From assembly GCA_024707405.1 (NCBI GenBank), contig JANPZU010000008.1, positions 186,001 through 250,000 of the forward strand: a stretch of 64,000 nucleotides of DNA, in the 5' to 3' direction. Below are positions 1 to 8,067 of the stretch, piece after piece. Position 1 is the first letter of the stretch, and every line of letters begins with the position of its first letter. The translations under genes and the position numbers were made by a program. The DNA is from Luteimonas sp. (GTDB lineage Bacteria > Pseudomonadota > Gammaproteobacteria > Xanthomonadales > Xanthomonadaceae). The notes under the pieces were generated by a model. The model was not told where the DNA came from. It ran no database searches and saw nothing but the letters and a program-made list of their open reading frames with translations.

Positions 1-828
1 GTCGCCTTCACCGGCTCCACCGAGACCGCGCGCGCGATCAACCGCGCGATGGCGGCGCGCGATGCCGCGATCGGCGTGCTGATCGCCGAGACCGGTGGCC
101 AGAACGCGTTGATCGCTGATTCGTCTTCCCTGCCCGAGCAATTGGTCAAGGATGCGCTGGCATCGGCCTTCACCTCCGCCGGCCAGCGCTGCTCGGCCGC
201 ACGCGTGCTGTTCGTGCAGGACGACATCGCCGACAAGGTGGTGACGATGATCGCCGGTGCGATGGCCGAACTGACCGTCGGCGATCCGGGGCTGCTGTCG
301 ACCGACGTCGGCCCGGTGATCGATTCCGATGCGTTGAAGCTGCTCGACGACCACGCCGCGAAGATGGCGACGGTCGCCAGGCCCATCGCACAGGCGCCTG
401 GCAGCGACGCCATCGCCCACGGCACCTTCTTCCTGCCGCGCGCGTGGGAGCTGTCGTCGTTGTCGCAGCTCACCCGCGAGAACTTCGGCCCGGCGCTGCA
501 CGTCATCCGCTGGAAGGCAGACGAGCTGGACGCCGTGGTCGATGCCATCAACGCCACCGGCTATGGCCTGACGCTGGGCATCCATTCGCGCATCGACGAG
601 ACCGTGGAGCGCATCGTGCAGCGCGCGAAGGTGGGCAACGTCTACGTCAACCGCAACCAGATTGGCGCAGTGGTCGGCGTGCAGCCATTCGGCGGCCAGA
701 ACCTCTCCGGCACCGGCCCCAAGGCCGGCGGCCCGCACTACCTGCCGCGCTTCGCCACCGAGAAGACGGTCACCATCAACACCACCGCGGCCGGCGGCAA
801 TGCATCGCTGCTGACGCTCGGCGAGTAA
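1..828 (+). CDS. putA: PutA, C-terminal delta-1-pyrroline-5-carboxylate dehydrogenase part (5' end outside window)
   Basis: The frame is open from the first base, so only the last 275 residues of a longer protein are seen. They form the C-terminal part of an aldehyde dehydrogenase fold. The general-base Glu lies in AETGGQN (codon at 88-90) and the catalytic Cys in SAGQRCSAAR (codon at 190-192). The end, FGGQNLSGTGPKAGG followed by ATEKTVTINTTAAGGNASLL, is characteristic of the P5C dehydrogenase domain of bifunctional proline dehydrogenase PutA. That domain oxidises glutamate semialdehyde to glutamate with NAD+ in proline catabolism. The proline dehydrogenase half would lie upstream of the window, so bifunctionality is inferred from the sequence type. 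A monofunctional P5C dehydrogenase is less likely. Confidence 0.9.
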   Translation, partial: VAFTGSTETARAINRAMAARDAAIGVLIAETGGQNALIADSSSLPEQLVKDALASAFTSAGQRCSAARVLFVQDDIADKVVTMIAGAMAELTVGDPGLLSTDVGPVIDSDALKLLDDHAAKMATVARPIAQAPGSDAIAHGTFFLPRAWELSSLSQLTRENFGPALHVIRWKADELDAVVDAINATGYGLTLGIHSRIDETVERIVQRAKVGNVYVNRNQIGAVVGVQPFGGQNLSGTGPKAGGPHYLPRFATEKTVTINTTAAGGNASLLTLGE

Positions 829-919
829 CCCGCGACCGGCGACGGGATCGGAAGCCCGCCGCCATCACACATCCGCGCAGGGACTGGCGCCACATGGCCC
901 CCGGCCGGCGCTCGCCCCC

Positions 920-925
920 TACAAT
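920..925 (+). promoter_or_regulatory. Putative -10 element for a leaderless diguanylate cyclase mRNA
   Basis: TACAAT ends 8 bases before the ATG at 934, with no Shine-Dalgarno sequence between. Transcription would start at or next to the ATG. No convincing -35 hexamer is visible. Confidence 0.35.
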
Positions 926-933
926 TCGCGGAA

Positions 934-2095
934 ATGACCACCGACTTCTACAACCTGCTGCTCAGCGACTGCGCGCTTGCGCTGATCCTGCTGGGGTTGT
1001 TCTGGTACGTCTCGCGCATCTCGCGCGGATTGCGCGGCATCGCACTGTGGGGCGTCGCGCATCTGGTCTATTCGCTGGGTGCGTCGATGCTGGACGGCAC
1101 CGCGCAGGAATTCGCACGCACAGGCAACGCCGAGGCGACCTTCTGGATCGCGGGAATCGGCGGGATGCTGGCCTGCGCGGGGCTGGTGGGGTTGGGCTGG
1201 TCGATCGTGCTGTTCGTGCAGCAGCGCCCGTTGAAGGGCCTGGAACTCGCACTGATGCCGCTGTGCGTCGGCCTGTCGCTGGCGGGCTGGGTGTTCTGGG
1301 GCACCGCCGATGCGCAGGGCGCGGCCATGAGCGCGACGGAAGTCGTGGTGCTGGCGCTGATGTTCATGCAGTTGCGCCAGCTCGACACGCCGCCCGACCG
1401 CTTGCCCGCGCAGCTGATGATGGCCGGCTGCGTGGTGCTCTCCCTGCTCTACGGCCGCGACCTGTGGAATGCGCTCACCGGCAACTACGGCCCCAACGAA
1501 GCCTGGGTCAACATCGACCTGTCCACCTGGTACCTGCTCAACTTCTGCATGCTGATGCTGACCAGCTTCCGCGCCGCCGAATCGCTGCGCCAGAGCGCGA
1601 TGTTCGACCCATTGACCGGCGCGCTGAACCGGCGCGGCCTGAATGCGGAACTGGGCAACTTCCGGCGCAAGCCCGCAGGCGCCAAGGGGCTGGCAGTGAT
1701 CGCGCTCGACCTCGACCACTTCAAGTCGATCAACGACCGCCACGGACACCAGACCGGCGACCTGGTCCCTGCAGCGGTTCTCCGATGCCGTCCGCGGCTG
1801 CATCCGCAGCGACGACCTGTTTGCGCGGCTCGGTGGCGAGGAGTTCATCGTGGTGCTCCCCGACATCGAGCCCGCCGATGCGCATCGCATGGCCGAACGC
1901 ATCCGCGAACAGGCCATGTCGCTTGAACTCGATGCCGACCGGGCGGCGATCGGGGTGACCTGCAGCCTGGGCGTCGTCCATGCCACCGGCACGCCGCCGA
2001 ATGTCCAGTCGTTGATCAACATCGCCGACGAAGCGCTTTACGAAGCCAAGCGGCTCGGACGCAACCGCACGGAAGTCCGCTCGCTGGCCGCATGA
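934..2095 (+). pseudogene. Membrane-anchored GGDEF diguanylate cyclase, frameshifted
   Basis: The first frame (from ATG 934) encodes about 220 residues rich in hydrophobic helices (six or seven predicted membrane segments) and then the start of a GGDEF domain (FDPLTGALNRRGL, DLDHFKSINDRHGHQTGD). The frame then shifts by +1: the rest of the domain, including the active-site motif GGEEF (around 1830-1850) and ADEALYEAKRLGRN, is read in the next frame and ends at 2095. The lesion is near 1766-1772, where GTCCCTGCAG appears to have one extra C compared with an in-frame reading of L-V-L-Q-R-F. If repaired, the product would be a roughly 385-residue inner-membrane enzyme making cyclic di-GMP. The GGEEF signature indicates catalytic competence. 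Whether the gene is truly broken or the base is a sequencing error cannot be decided here. Confidence 0.8.
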
Positions 2096-2116
2096 ACCCG
2101 ACGGCGCCCTGAAACA

Positions 2117-2143
2117 GAAAAACCCCGCCGTGGCGGGGTTTTT
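2117..2143. terminator. Bidirectional rho-independent terminator
   Basis: Perfect hairpin AACCCCGCC-GT-GGCGGGGTT at 2121-2140, with an A-run before it and TTTT after it. It lies between the converging cyclase gene (+) and FadL-type gene (-) and can serve both. Confidence 0.85.
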
Positions 2144-2169
2144 CGTAGGTGTCGCGGATCGCGTGGCGA

Positions 2170-3516
2170 TCAGAAGCGGTATTGCGCCGACACGCCGTAC
2201 AGGTTGGCGCTGCCGTCGAACGGGCCGGCGATCGAACTGCCGCCCGAGCTGAAGTTCACCTTCGGATCCTTCGGCTTGATGTGGGTCAGGCCGAAGTTCA
2301 GGTCCAGTGCGTCGCTGAACTGCCAGGTCGCACCGATGGAGTACCAGCGACGGTCGTCGTCCGGCAGGCGCGGCGTGCGGTGCGCGATGCTGGTCGGGGT
2401 TTCGTCCTCGGCCACGCCACCGCGCAACGTCCAGCGCTCGTTGAGCTTGTACTCGGCGCCAATCGACGCAAACGTGCTGTTGCTCCATTCGAACGGCTCG
2501 ACCGCGTCCGGATCCGGGCGCTCGAACTGGATGCGCACTTCACGCAGCGACTCCCAGCCGGTGCGCGACCAGGTCGCCATCAGTGCGAGGCGATCGGTGG
2601 CCTGCCAGGTCGCGCCGACCTGCAGCACCGACGGCGTGGTCAGCTTGGCGCCGCCGGGGCCGTCCTGGAACAGTTGCGCGGTCAGCGGGCTGGCACCGAA
2701 CACGGCGGCGACGTTGCCCGGCACCGTCCAGTCGGCGGTACCGCGGATGTCGTAGTCGATCTCGGAACGATAGCTGACGCCGATGGCAACCTTGTCGGTC
2801 GGACGGAAGTGCGCACCGACCAGCCAACCGTAGCCGGTGTCGTCGCCGGCGATCTCGATGAACCCGTCGGCGGCCTGCGGCTGCGCGAACGGCAGCGGGC
2901 GCGTGGCCGGGTTGGAATACAGCAGGGTGCCGAAGTCGACCGAGCGCGACAGGGTCACGTCTGCGCGCGACACGATCACGCCGATGCCGACCGAGAAATG
3001 GTCGCTCAGGTCGACCGCGCCCGACAGCGCGAGGTCGACGATGCGCACGTCGGAGGTGTGCGCGAAGTAACGGCCGACCCAGCCGTCCTCGTATTCGGTC
3101 TTCAGGCCGAACGGCGCGCTGATCATCGCGCCCAGCGCGACGCCGTTGTCGAGCTTGCGGATGTACGACATGGCCGGCACCGGCGTCAGGCCGCCGGCGT
3201 CGCCGCCGTTGCCGCCGGTCATCGGACGGCCGAAGGCGTCGGTCGCGGTGCCCTTGAACTCGTAGCTCAGGTCGATCGCGGTCAGGTCGATCTGGAAGGT
3301 GTTGCCTTCGAACTGCGTCATCACCGCGGGGTTGTTGGTGACCACGGACGAATCGCCGGTCTTGGCGGCGGTGCCGGCGAAGGCGCTGCCCATCGAACGG
3401 ACGCTGTTTTCCTTCAACTGGAAACCGGCGGCGTGGGCGTTGGAGGCGAAGGCCAGCGCGCCGATGACGGCGACGGCCAGCGCGGAAGTCTGCAGGTTGC
3501 GGGGGATGTTGCGCAT
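2170..3516 (-). CDS. FadL/OmpP1/TodX-family outer membrane transport protein
   Basis: 448 residues with a cleavable signal peptide (MRNIPRNLQTSALAVAVIGA through AHA), then the family hallmark N-terminus AGFQLKENSVRSMGSAFAG. This segment forms the plug and hatch of FadL-type barrels. Alternating amphipathic strands follow, with a terminal aromatic (SAQYRF) typical of BAM substrates. The family moves long-chain fatty acids or other hydrophobic compounds across the outer membrane; the substrate here is unknown. The start at 3516 is preferred over an upstream in-frame extension because it gives a normal signal peptide and is preceded by a GGAGAG ribosome-binding site. It is a single gene, divergent from the rhomboid protease. 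Confidence 0.9.
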   Translation of the reverse strand: MRNIPRNLQTSALAVAVIGALAFASNAHAAGFQLKENSVRSMGSAFAGTAAKTGDSSVVTNNPAVMTQFEGNTFQIDLTAIDLSYEFKGTATDAFGRPMTGGNGGDAGGLTPVPAMSYIRKLDNGVALGAMISAPFGLKTEYEDGWVGRYFAHTSDVRIVDLALSGAVDLSDHFSVGIGVIVSRADVTLSRSVDFGTLLYSNPATRPLPFAQPQAADGFIEIAGDDTGYGWLVGAHFRPTDKVAIGVSYRSEIDYDIRGTADWTVPGNVAAVFGASPLTAQLFQDGPGGAKLTTPSVLQVGATWQATDRLALMATWSRTGWESLREVRIQFERPDPDAVEPFEWSNSTFASIGAEYKLNERWTLRGGVAEDETPTSIAHRTPRLPDDDRRWYSIGATWQFSDALDLNFGLTHIKPKDPKVNFSSGGSSIAGPFDGSANLYGVSAQYRF

Positions 3517-3724
3517 TGCGGTGTCTCTCCAGTGACGAATTGGCTTGCGCCGTGGCGAGGCTTTCCAACCCCGCCCAGTCGCCGGAACTCGCCCTCCCGA
3601 CCCGCGACGCGGGCGCACTATACCGTACCGCCCCGTGTGGAAACGGTGCCAAACGTCCGGTTCACGGCCATTGCCGCGCCAACGCAAACCGTTAAGGTAT
3701 CCGCCACGCCCGGCCCGAAGCGCC

Positions 3725-4414
3725 ATGTTCATCTCGATCCCGCCCCGCAGCACCCACACCTTCCGCTGGGCCACCCCGGCGCTGGTCGCGCTGCTGTGGG
3801 CCGCCTGGGTCTGGGCGGCTACCCGTCCCGGCGACTCGCAGGCGGCGCTGCTGCTGGAATGGGGCGCACTGGCAGGCAACCCCGACACCGAGGGCCTGCG
3901 CGGCTGGCTCGATCCGGAGCAGTGGCTGCGGCTGTTCAGCGCACTGTTCCTGCATGCCGACTGGGCGCACCTGCTGGGCAACCTGGTGTTCCTGCTGATC
4001 TTCGGCCTGCCGGCGGAACGCGTGATGGGCGCATGGCGGTTGCTGGCGCTGTTCTTCCTCGGCGGCGCCTTCGCCAACCTGTTCGCCGTGCTCGCCATCG
4101 GCGCGCCCGACCGCCTGGTGATCGGCGCCAGCGGCGCGGTGTCGGCGCTGATCGGCGCGTACCTCGCGCTGTTCCCGCAGGCACGCCTGGGCGTGGTGGT
4201 GCCGCTGGGACTGTTCCTGGAATTCGTGCGCGCGCCGGCGTCGCTGCTGATCGGCGTGTGGGCGGTGTTGCAGGTGGTGTTCGCCTACATCGGCCCCGCC
4301 TACGGCGCGGTGGCATGGGCCGCGCATGCGGCTGGTTTCGCCTTCGGCGTGCTGTTCGCGATGGCCTCGCGGCAGGCCATCGCGCGGCGGCTGCGGAAAT
4401 TGAAAGGCTATTGA
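3725..4414 (+). CDS. Rhomboid family intramembrane serine protease
   Basis: 229 residues with about six membrane segments. The rhomboid features are present: HADWAHLLGNLVFL (the His and Asn of the oxyanion region), the catalytic Ser in GASGAVSALIG, and the catalytic His in AAHAAGFAFG on the last helix. These enzymes cut transmembrane segments of substrate proteins within the inner membrane; the substrates are not predictable. ATG 3725 was chosen because sequence upstream in this frame is arginine-rich and lacks family similarity. Palindromic repeat sequence follows the stop. Confidence 0.9.
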   Translation: MFISIPPRSTHTFRWATPALVALLWAAWVWAATRPGDSQAALLLEWGALAGNPDTEGLRGWLDPEQWLRLFSALFLHADWAHLLGNLVFLLIFGLPAERVMGAWRLLALFFLGGAFANLFAVLAIGAPDRLVIGASGAVSALIGAYLALFPQARLGVVVPLGLFLEFVRAPASLLIGVWAVLQVVFAYIGPAYGAVAWAAHAAGFAFGVLFAMASRQAIARRLRKLKGY

Positions 4415-4424
4415 TCCACCTCCC

Positions 4425-4502
4425 GTAGAGCGGAGCTTGCTCCGCTGCGAATGGCACCAAGGCGGCATCTCGCGACGGGCCGCCAAGCAAGCTCGGCGCT
4501 AC
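4425..4502. repeat. GTAG-type palindromic repeat pair (SMAG/REP-like), copy 1
   Basis: Starts GTAGAGCGGAGCTTGC and ends GCAAGCTCGGCGCTAC, which are inverted copies with two mismatches. The left arm itself also forms AGCGGAGC-TT-GCTCCGCT. It is the same family as the element at 47564-47635. GTAG-headed palindromes are abundant between genes in Stenotrophomonas and relatives. It sits between the rhomboid gene and the DUF1820 gene. Confidence 0.75.
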
Positions 4503-4565
4503 GCGATGCATGCATGCCCGCGTGGATTGCGTTGCCGATGGCTGGCCGCACACGCGGCGCACTCC

Positions 4566-4571
4566 TACAAT
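4566..4571 (+). promoter_or_regulatory. Putative -10 element for a leaderless DUF1820 mRNA
   Basis: TACAAT lies 6 bases upstream of the ATG at 4578, with no Shine-Dalgarno sequence. This is the same arrangement as at 920-925 and 16756-16761. Confidence 0.35.
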
Positions 4572-4577
4572 CGCGCC

Positions 4578-4898
4578 ATGGCCAAGACGCTTTACAAAGT
4601 CACGTTCCTGAACCACGGCAAGGTCTACGAGCTGTACGCGCAACGCGTCGACAGCGGCCGGCTGTGGGGTTTCGTCGAAGTCGGCGAACTGGTGTTCGAC
4701 GTGCACGAGGGCATCGTCGTCGATCCGACCGAGGAACGCCTGCGCGACGAGTTCGGCAACACCCGCACCCTGCACCTGCCGATGCAGGCGGTGCTGCGCG
4801 TGGAGGAAGTGGAGAAGAAGGGCCAGTCCGCGATCCGCGATGCCGAATCAGGCGAGAAGGTGGTCACGCCGTTCCCGCTGCCGGCGAAGCCGCGCTGA
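4578..4898 (+). CDS. DUF1820 family protein
   Basis: 106 residues beginning MAKTLYKVTFLNHGKVYELY, with no signal peptide or membrane segment, so probably cytoplasmic. The length and the pattern GFVEVGELVFD ... RLRDEFGNTRTLHLPMQAV match the DUF1820 family of gammaproteobacterial proteins of unknown function. The family call is from recognition. It is followed 5 bases later by crcB on the same strand and may share its transcript. The start is supported by the TACAAT element just upstream. Confidence 0.8.
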   Translation: MAKTLYKVTFLNHGKVYELYAQRVDSGRLWGFVEVGELVFDVHEGIVVDPTEERLRDEFGNTRTLHLPMQAVLRVEEVEKKGQSAIRDAESGEKVVTPFPLPAKPR

Positions 4899-4903
4899 TC
4901 GCG

Positions 4904-5302
4904 ATGTCGACGCTGCATCCGCTGCTGCTGGTCGGTGCGGGCGGCGCCGCGGGTGCGATTGCACGCTACCTGCTGTCGACCTGGACGATGCAGGTGGCGG
5001 ATGCGCCCCGCTTCCCGCTCGGCACCTTCATCGTCAACGTGCTCGGCTGCCTGCTGGTCGGCCTCTGCGCAGGATTCGCCGCGCGCCTGGCATGGTTCGA
5101 TGACGATGCACGGCTGTTGCTGATGGTCGGCCTGCTCGGCGGATTCACCACGTTTTCCGCGTTCGGCCTCGAAGCCGTGCAACTGCTGCGCCGTGGCGAA
5201 TGGCTCATCGCCTCCAGCTATGTCGGCGGCAGCGTCCTGCTGGGCATTGCCGCGGTGTTCGCCGGCCTGTGGCTGGCGGGCGCACAGGCGCCGCAGGGCT
5301 GA
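4904..5302 (+). CDS. crcB: Fluoride efflux channel CrcB/Fluc
   Basis: 132 residues with four membrane segments, the usual size for Fluc channels. Family signatures are GGAAGAIARYLLS near the N-terminus, GTFIVNVLGCLLVG (including the conserved Asn), and GLLGGFTTFSAFGLE, which carries the Phe-box and Na+-site region. Fluc proteins work as dual-topology dimers exporting F- across the inner membrane. No fluoride riboswitch is seen, and only 5 bases separate it from the DUF1820 gene, suggesting co-transcription. It converges on ctpA. Confidence 0.93.
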   Translation: MSTLHPLLLVGAGGAAGAIARYLLSTWTMQVADAPRFPLGTFIVNVLGCLLVGLCAGFAARLAWFDDDARLLLMVGLLGGFTTFSAFGLEAVQLLRRGEWLIASSYVGGSVLLGIAAVFAGLWLAGAQAPQG

Positions 5303-5312
5303 CGCGGATCGC

Positions 5313-6737
5313 TTACTGCGCGGCCGCCACCGCCGGTTTCTTCAACTCCGCCAGTGCGGCATTGATCGGGCCATCGCCCGGTAACACGTCGCCCGGGCCG
5401 GCCTCGCCTTCCAGATCGCCACGCAGGTGGCCGGGCAGGTTCGCTTCGGTATAGGCACGCGACGTGCCAGCCGGCGCGTCCTCGGGCACGAGCACCACAT
5501 CCGGGTCGATGCCGCGCGCCTGGATCGACTTGCCGTTGGGCGTGTAGTAGCGCGCGGTGGTGAGCTTGACCGAATCGCCGTTGTCGAGCGGCATCAGCGT
5601 CTGCACCGAGCCCTTGCCGAAGGTGCGGCTGCCGACGATGCGTGCACGGTCGTTGTCGCGCAGCGCGCCGGCCAGCACTTCCGACGCGCTCGCCGAACCG
5701 GCATCGACCACCACCACCACCGGCGCACCGTGCATCGCATCGCCCGGCGTGGCGTTGAACTGCGCATCGCTGATACCGAGCCGCCCGCGTGTGCTGACGA
5801 TGCCGCCGCTGTCGAGCAGGTCGTCCGCGACCTGCACCGCCGCGGTCAGCAGGCCACCGGGATTGCTGCGCAAGTCGATCACCAGCCCCTTCAGGCGGCC
5901 GCCGGCCTGCGTGTGCAACTGCTGCAGCGTCTTGCCGAAATCGCCAGCGGTATCGGCCTGGAACGCGGCGATGCGGATGTAGCCGTAGCCGGGTTCGAGC
6001 ATGCGTCCGCGGATGCTGGCGACACGGATGATCTCGCGCTGCACTTCGATCCGCAGCGGCTCGGCCTCGCCGTCGCGCAGCACGGTAAGCGCAACGCTGC
6101 TGCCCGGTTCGCCGCGCAGCGGGCCATGGCCCTCGTTGTCGGCGGCGGTCAGCTCCTTGTCGTCGACCGCGACGATGACGTCGCCGGCACGGATGCCTGC
6201 CTTCTCCGCCGGCGTGCCGTCGATCGGCGCGATGATGCGGATCTTGCCGTCGGGCAATTGCATCACTTCCACGCCGATGCCGCAGTAGGCACCGGACGTG
6301 CCTTCCTGGAAGGCTTCGGCGGCGCTCCTGTCCATGTACGCGCTGTGTGGATCGAGGTCGGCGAGCAGGCCGCGGATCGCCGACATCATCAGCGCCTTGT
6401 CCTCGACCTGGTCGACATAGCCTTCGCGGATGGCGTTGAACACCGACACGTAACGACGGATCTCATCGAGCGGAACGCGTGTCGATGCGGTCGATGCCGC
6501 ATCCGGATCGTCGCTCGCGGCCACTGCGCGTTCCTGCTCGCGTGCGTCGCCATCGTCCTCGGACGGCATGTCCTGCCCGTCGGCATCCACCCCGTCCGTT
6601 GCTGGTTCCGCTTGCTCGCGTGGTTCCGCCTGCTCGTGTGCCTCGGCCGGCGGCGCCGCGTCCTGCGCCAGCGCGACGTGCCATGCGGACACGGGCAGCA
6701 AGGCGGCGATGGCGAGCGACAACAGGCGGATGCGCAT
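5313..6737 (-). CDS. S41-family carboxy-terminal processing protease (CtpA/Prc-like)
   Basis: 474 residues: a signal peptide ending near ALAQ, a low-complexity acidic linker rich in Glu, Asp and Ala, a PDZ domain (GIGVEVMQLPDGKIRIIAPI ... GIRAGDVIVAVDD) and the S41 catalytic domain. The nucleophile Ser lies in AGSASASEVLAGAL and the general-base Lys in FGKGSVQTLMPL. These periplasmic proteases trim or degrade envelope proteins from their C-termini, often peptidoglycan hydrolases or their regulators. The gene lies directly after the envC-type gene on the same strand, so a role in cell-wall remodelling is a reasonable inference. The start at 6737 gives a normal signal peptide with GGAG upstream. 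Confidence 0.92.
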   Translation of the reverse strand: MRIRLLSLAIAALLPVSAWHVALAQDAAPPAEAHEQAEPREQAEPATDGVDADGQDMPSEDDGDAREQERAVAASDDPDAASTASTRVPLDEIRRYVSVFNAIREGYVDQVEDKALMMSAIRGLLADLDPHSAYMDRSAAEAFQEGTSGAYCGIGVEVMQLPDGKIRIIAPIDGTPAEKAGIRAGDVIVAVDDKELTAADNEGHGPLRGEPGSSVALTVLRDGEAEPLRIEVQREIIRVASIRGRMLEPGYGYIRIAAFQADTAGDFGKTLQQLHTQAGGRLKGLVIDLRSNPGGLLTAAVQVADDLLDSGGIVSTRGRLGISDAQFNATPGDAMHGAPVVVVVDAGSASASEVLAGALRDNDRARIVGSRTFGKGSVQTLMPLDNGDSVKLTTARYYTPNGKSIQARGIDPDVVLVPEDAPAGTSRAYTEANLPGHLRGDLEGEAGPGDVLPGDGPINAALAELKKPAVAAAQ

Positions 6738-6840
6738 GGAAACTCCGGGACGGGGATGCAGGCGTGTGACCGCGCCGGGCGGGCGGGGTTCATCCATTAT
6801 GGGGACGGCGGTGCAGGTTTCGTTAACGTCGCGCCGGCCG

Positions 6841-8067
6841 TCAGCGTCGCTGCAGCCACGTGTTCGGATTAACCGGCTGGCCGTTTCGGCGCAGTTCGAA
6901 ATACAGCCCCGGACGACCCTGGCCACCGGAATTGCCGACGGTGGCGATGGCATCGCCGCGCGCGACGCGATCGCCCACTTGCTTGAGCAGGGTTTCGTTG
7001 TGGCCGTACAGGCTCATGTAGCCGTTGCCGTGGTCGACGATCAGGAACATCCCGTAGCCGGTCATCCATTCGGCGAACACCACCGTGCCCTCGGCGACCG
7101 CGCTCACCGCACTGCCTGCCGCCGCACCGATCAGGATGCCGTTGCTGCTGCGGCCATCGGGCAGGCGCGCACCGTAGCTGGCGAGCAGCGTGCCCGACAG
7201 CGGCCAGCCCAGGCCGCCCACCTGCACGGCCGCGGTTTGCGGCACGTTCGGTCGTGGACGCGCGGGTGTCGTCGCGCCGCCTTGCGCAGGGCGGTTGGCC
7301 GCGGCACGGCGCTCGGCTTCGGCGCGTCGCGCGGCTTCGCGCAAGCGCGTGAGCAGGCGTTCGAGCGATTGCGCATCGCGCCCCAACGCCTTCTCGCGCG
7401 AGCTGCGATCCTGGTAGCGACGTTCGATCTGCGACACCGTCGTGTCGTGTTCGCGCCGGGCGCGTTCCAGCGCGGCATGCTTGCTGCGTTGCGCATCGCG
7501 CGAGGCTTCCAGTTCCGCCTGGCGCGCGGTGATGTCGCGTTCCATCTCGGCCAGTCCGGCCAACTCGTCGCGCAACGTCGCGATGCGCTGCGCGCGATGC
7601 CGTTGCAGGTAGCCGTGGTAGGCCAGCGTGCGCCCGGCATCGGCGGCGCTGTCCTGCGACAGCAACAGTTTCAGTGGCGCGCTGTCGCCGACGGCGTGGC
7701 TGGCGCGCAGCAGCGTGCGCAGTTCCTCGCGCTGCGCCGCCATGGCCTGCTCGGATGCGTCGCGCTTGCGCTGCAATTCCGCCAGCGCAGCCTGCTGCTC
7801 GACGATCCCGCTTTCGACCGTGCGCAATTCCCGCGCCGAAGCGGCGACGCGCTCGTCGCTTTGGCGCAGTTCGCGTGCGGCTTGGCCGCGCTGGCCTTCC
7901 AGCCGGCGGCGCTCGCTTGCCACTTCGCGCAATTCCTTGCGCACGTTCTCCAGCCTGCGCTCGGCATCTCGGCTGTTCTGCTGCGCAGCCGCGGGCCAGG
8001 CAACGGCCAAGCCGGCGGCGAGCAACGCGCCCGCCACCCCGCCTGTCCACCGCCGCGGCTGGATCAT
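6841..8067 (-). CDS. envC: EnvC-type murein hydrolase activator (degenerate LytM domain)
   Basis: 408 residues: signal peptide (ends near PAAAQ), a long Arg/Glu-rich coiled coil at about residues 30-260, a linker, and a C-terminal LytM/M23-like domain. The metal-binding HxxxD and HxH of active M23 peptidases are not conserved: NGILIGAAAG and GLYFELRRNG stand where H...D and HLHFE would be. This matches EnvC, which does not cut peptidoglycan itself but activates N-acetylmuramoyl-L-alanine amidases at the septum. The start codon overlaps the stop of gpmI by 4 bases (ATGA). The gpmI-envC-protease order is conserved in many gammaproteobacteria. Confidence 0.9.
   Translation of the reverse strand: MIQPRRWTGGVAGALLAAGLAVAWPAAAQQNSRDAERRLENVRKELREVASERRRLEGQRGQAARELRQSDERVAASARELRTVESGIVEQQAALAELQRKRDASEQAMAAQREELRTLLRASHAVGDSAPLKLLLSQDSAADAGRTLAYHGYLQRHRAQRIATLRDELAGLAEMERDITARQAELEASRDAQRSKHAALERARREHDTTVSQIERRYQDRSSREKALGRDAQSLERLLTRLREAARRAEAERRAAANRPAQGGATTPARPRPNVPQTAAVQVGGLGWPLSGTLLASYGARLPDGRSSNGILIGAAAGSAVSAVAEGTVVFAEWMTGYGMFLIVDHGNGYMSLYGHNETLLKQVGDRVARGDAIATVGNSGGQGRPGLYFELRRNGQPVNPNTWLQRR

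Noticed and set aside
2149..4428. Plus-strand frame of 759 codons across the FadL and rhomboid genes
   Set aside because: Spans two real genes in wrong frames; low-complexity product.
4898..4904. Fluoride riboswitch before crcB
   Set aside because: Only 5 bases separate crcB from the upstream gene and no riboswitch fold or core motif was seen further up.
6841..7200. Active M23 peptidase in the EnvC-type protein
   Set aside because: The metal-binding His and Asp positions are replaced, so an activator role is more likely.
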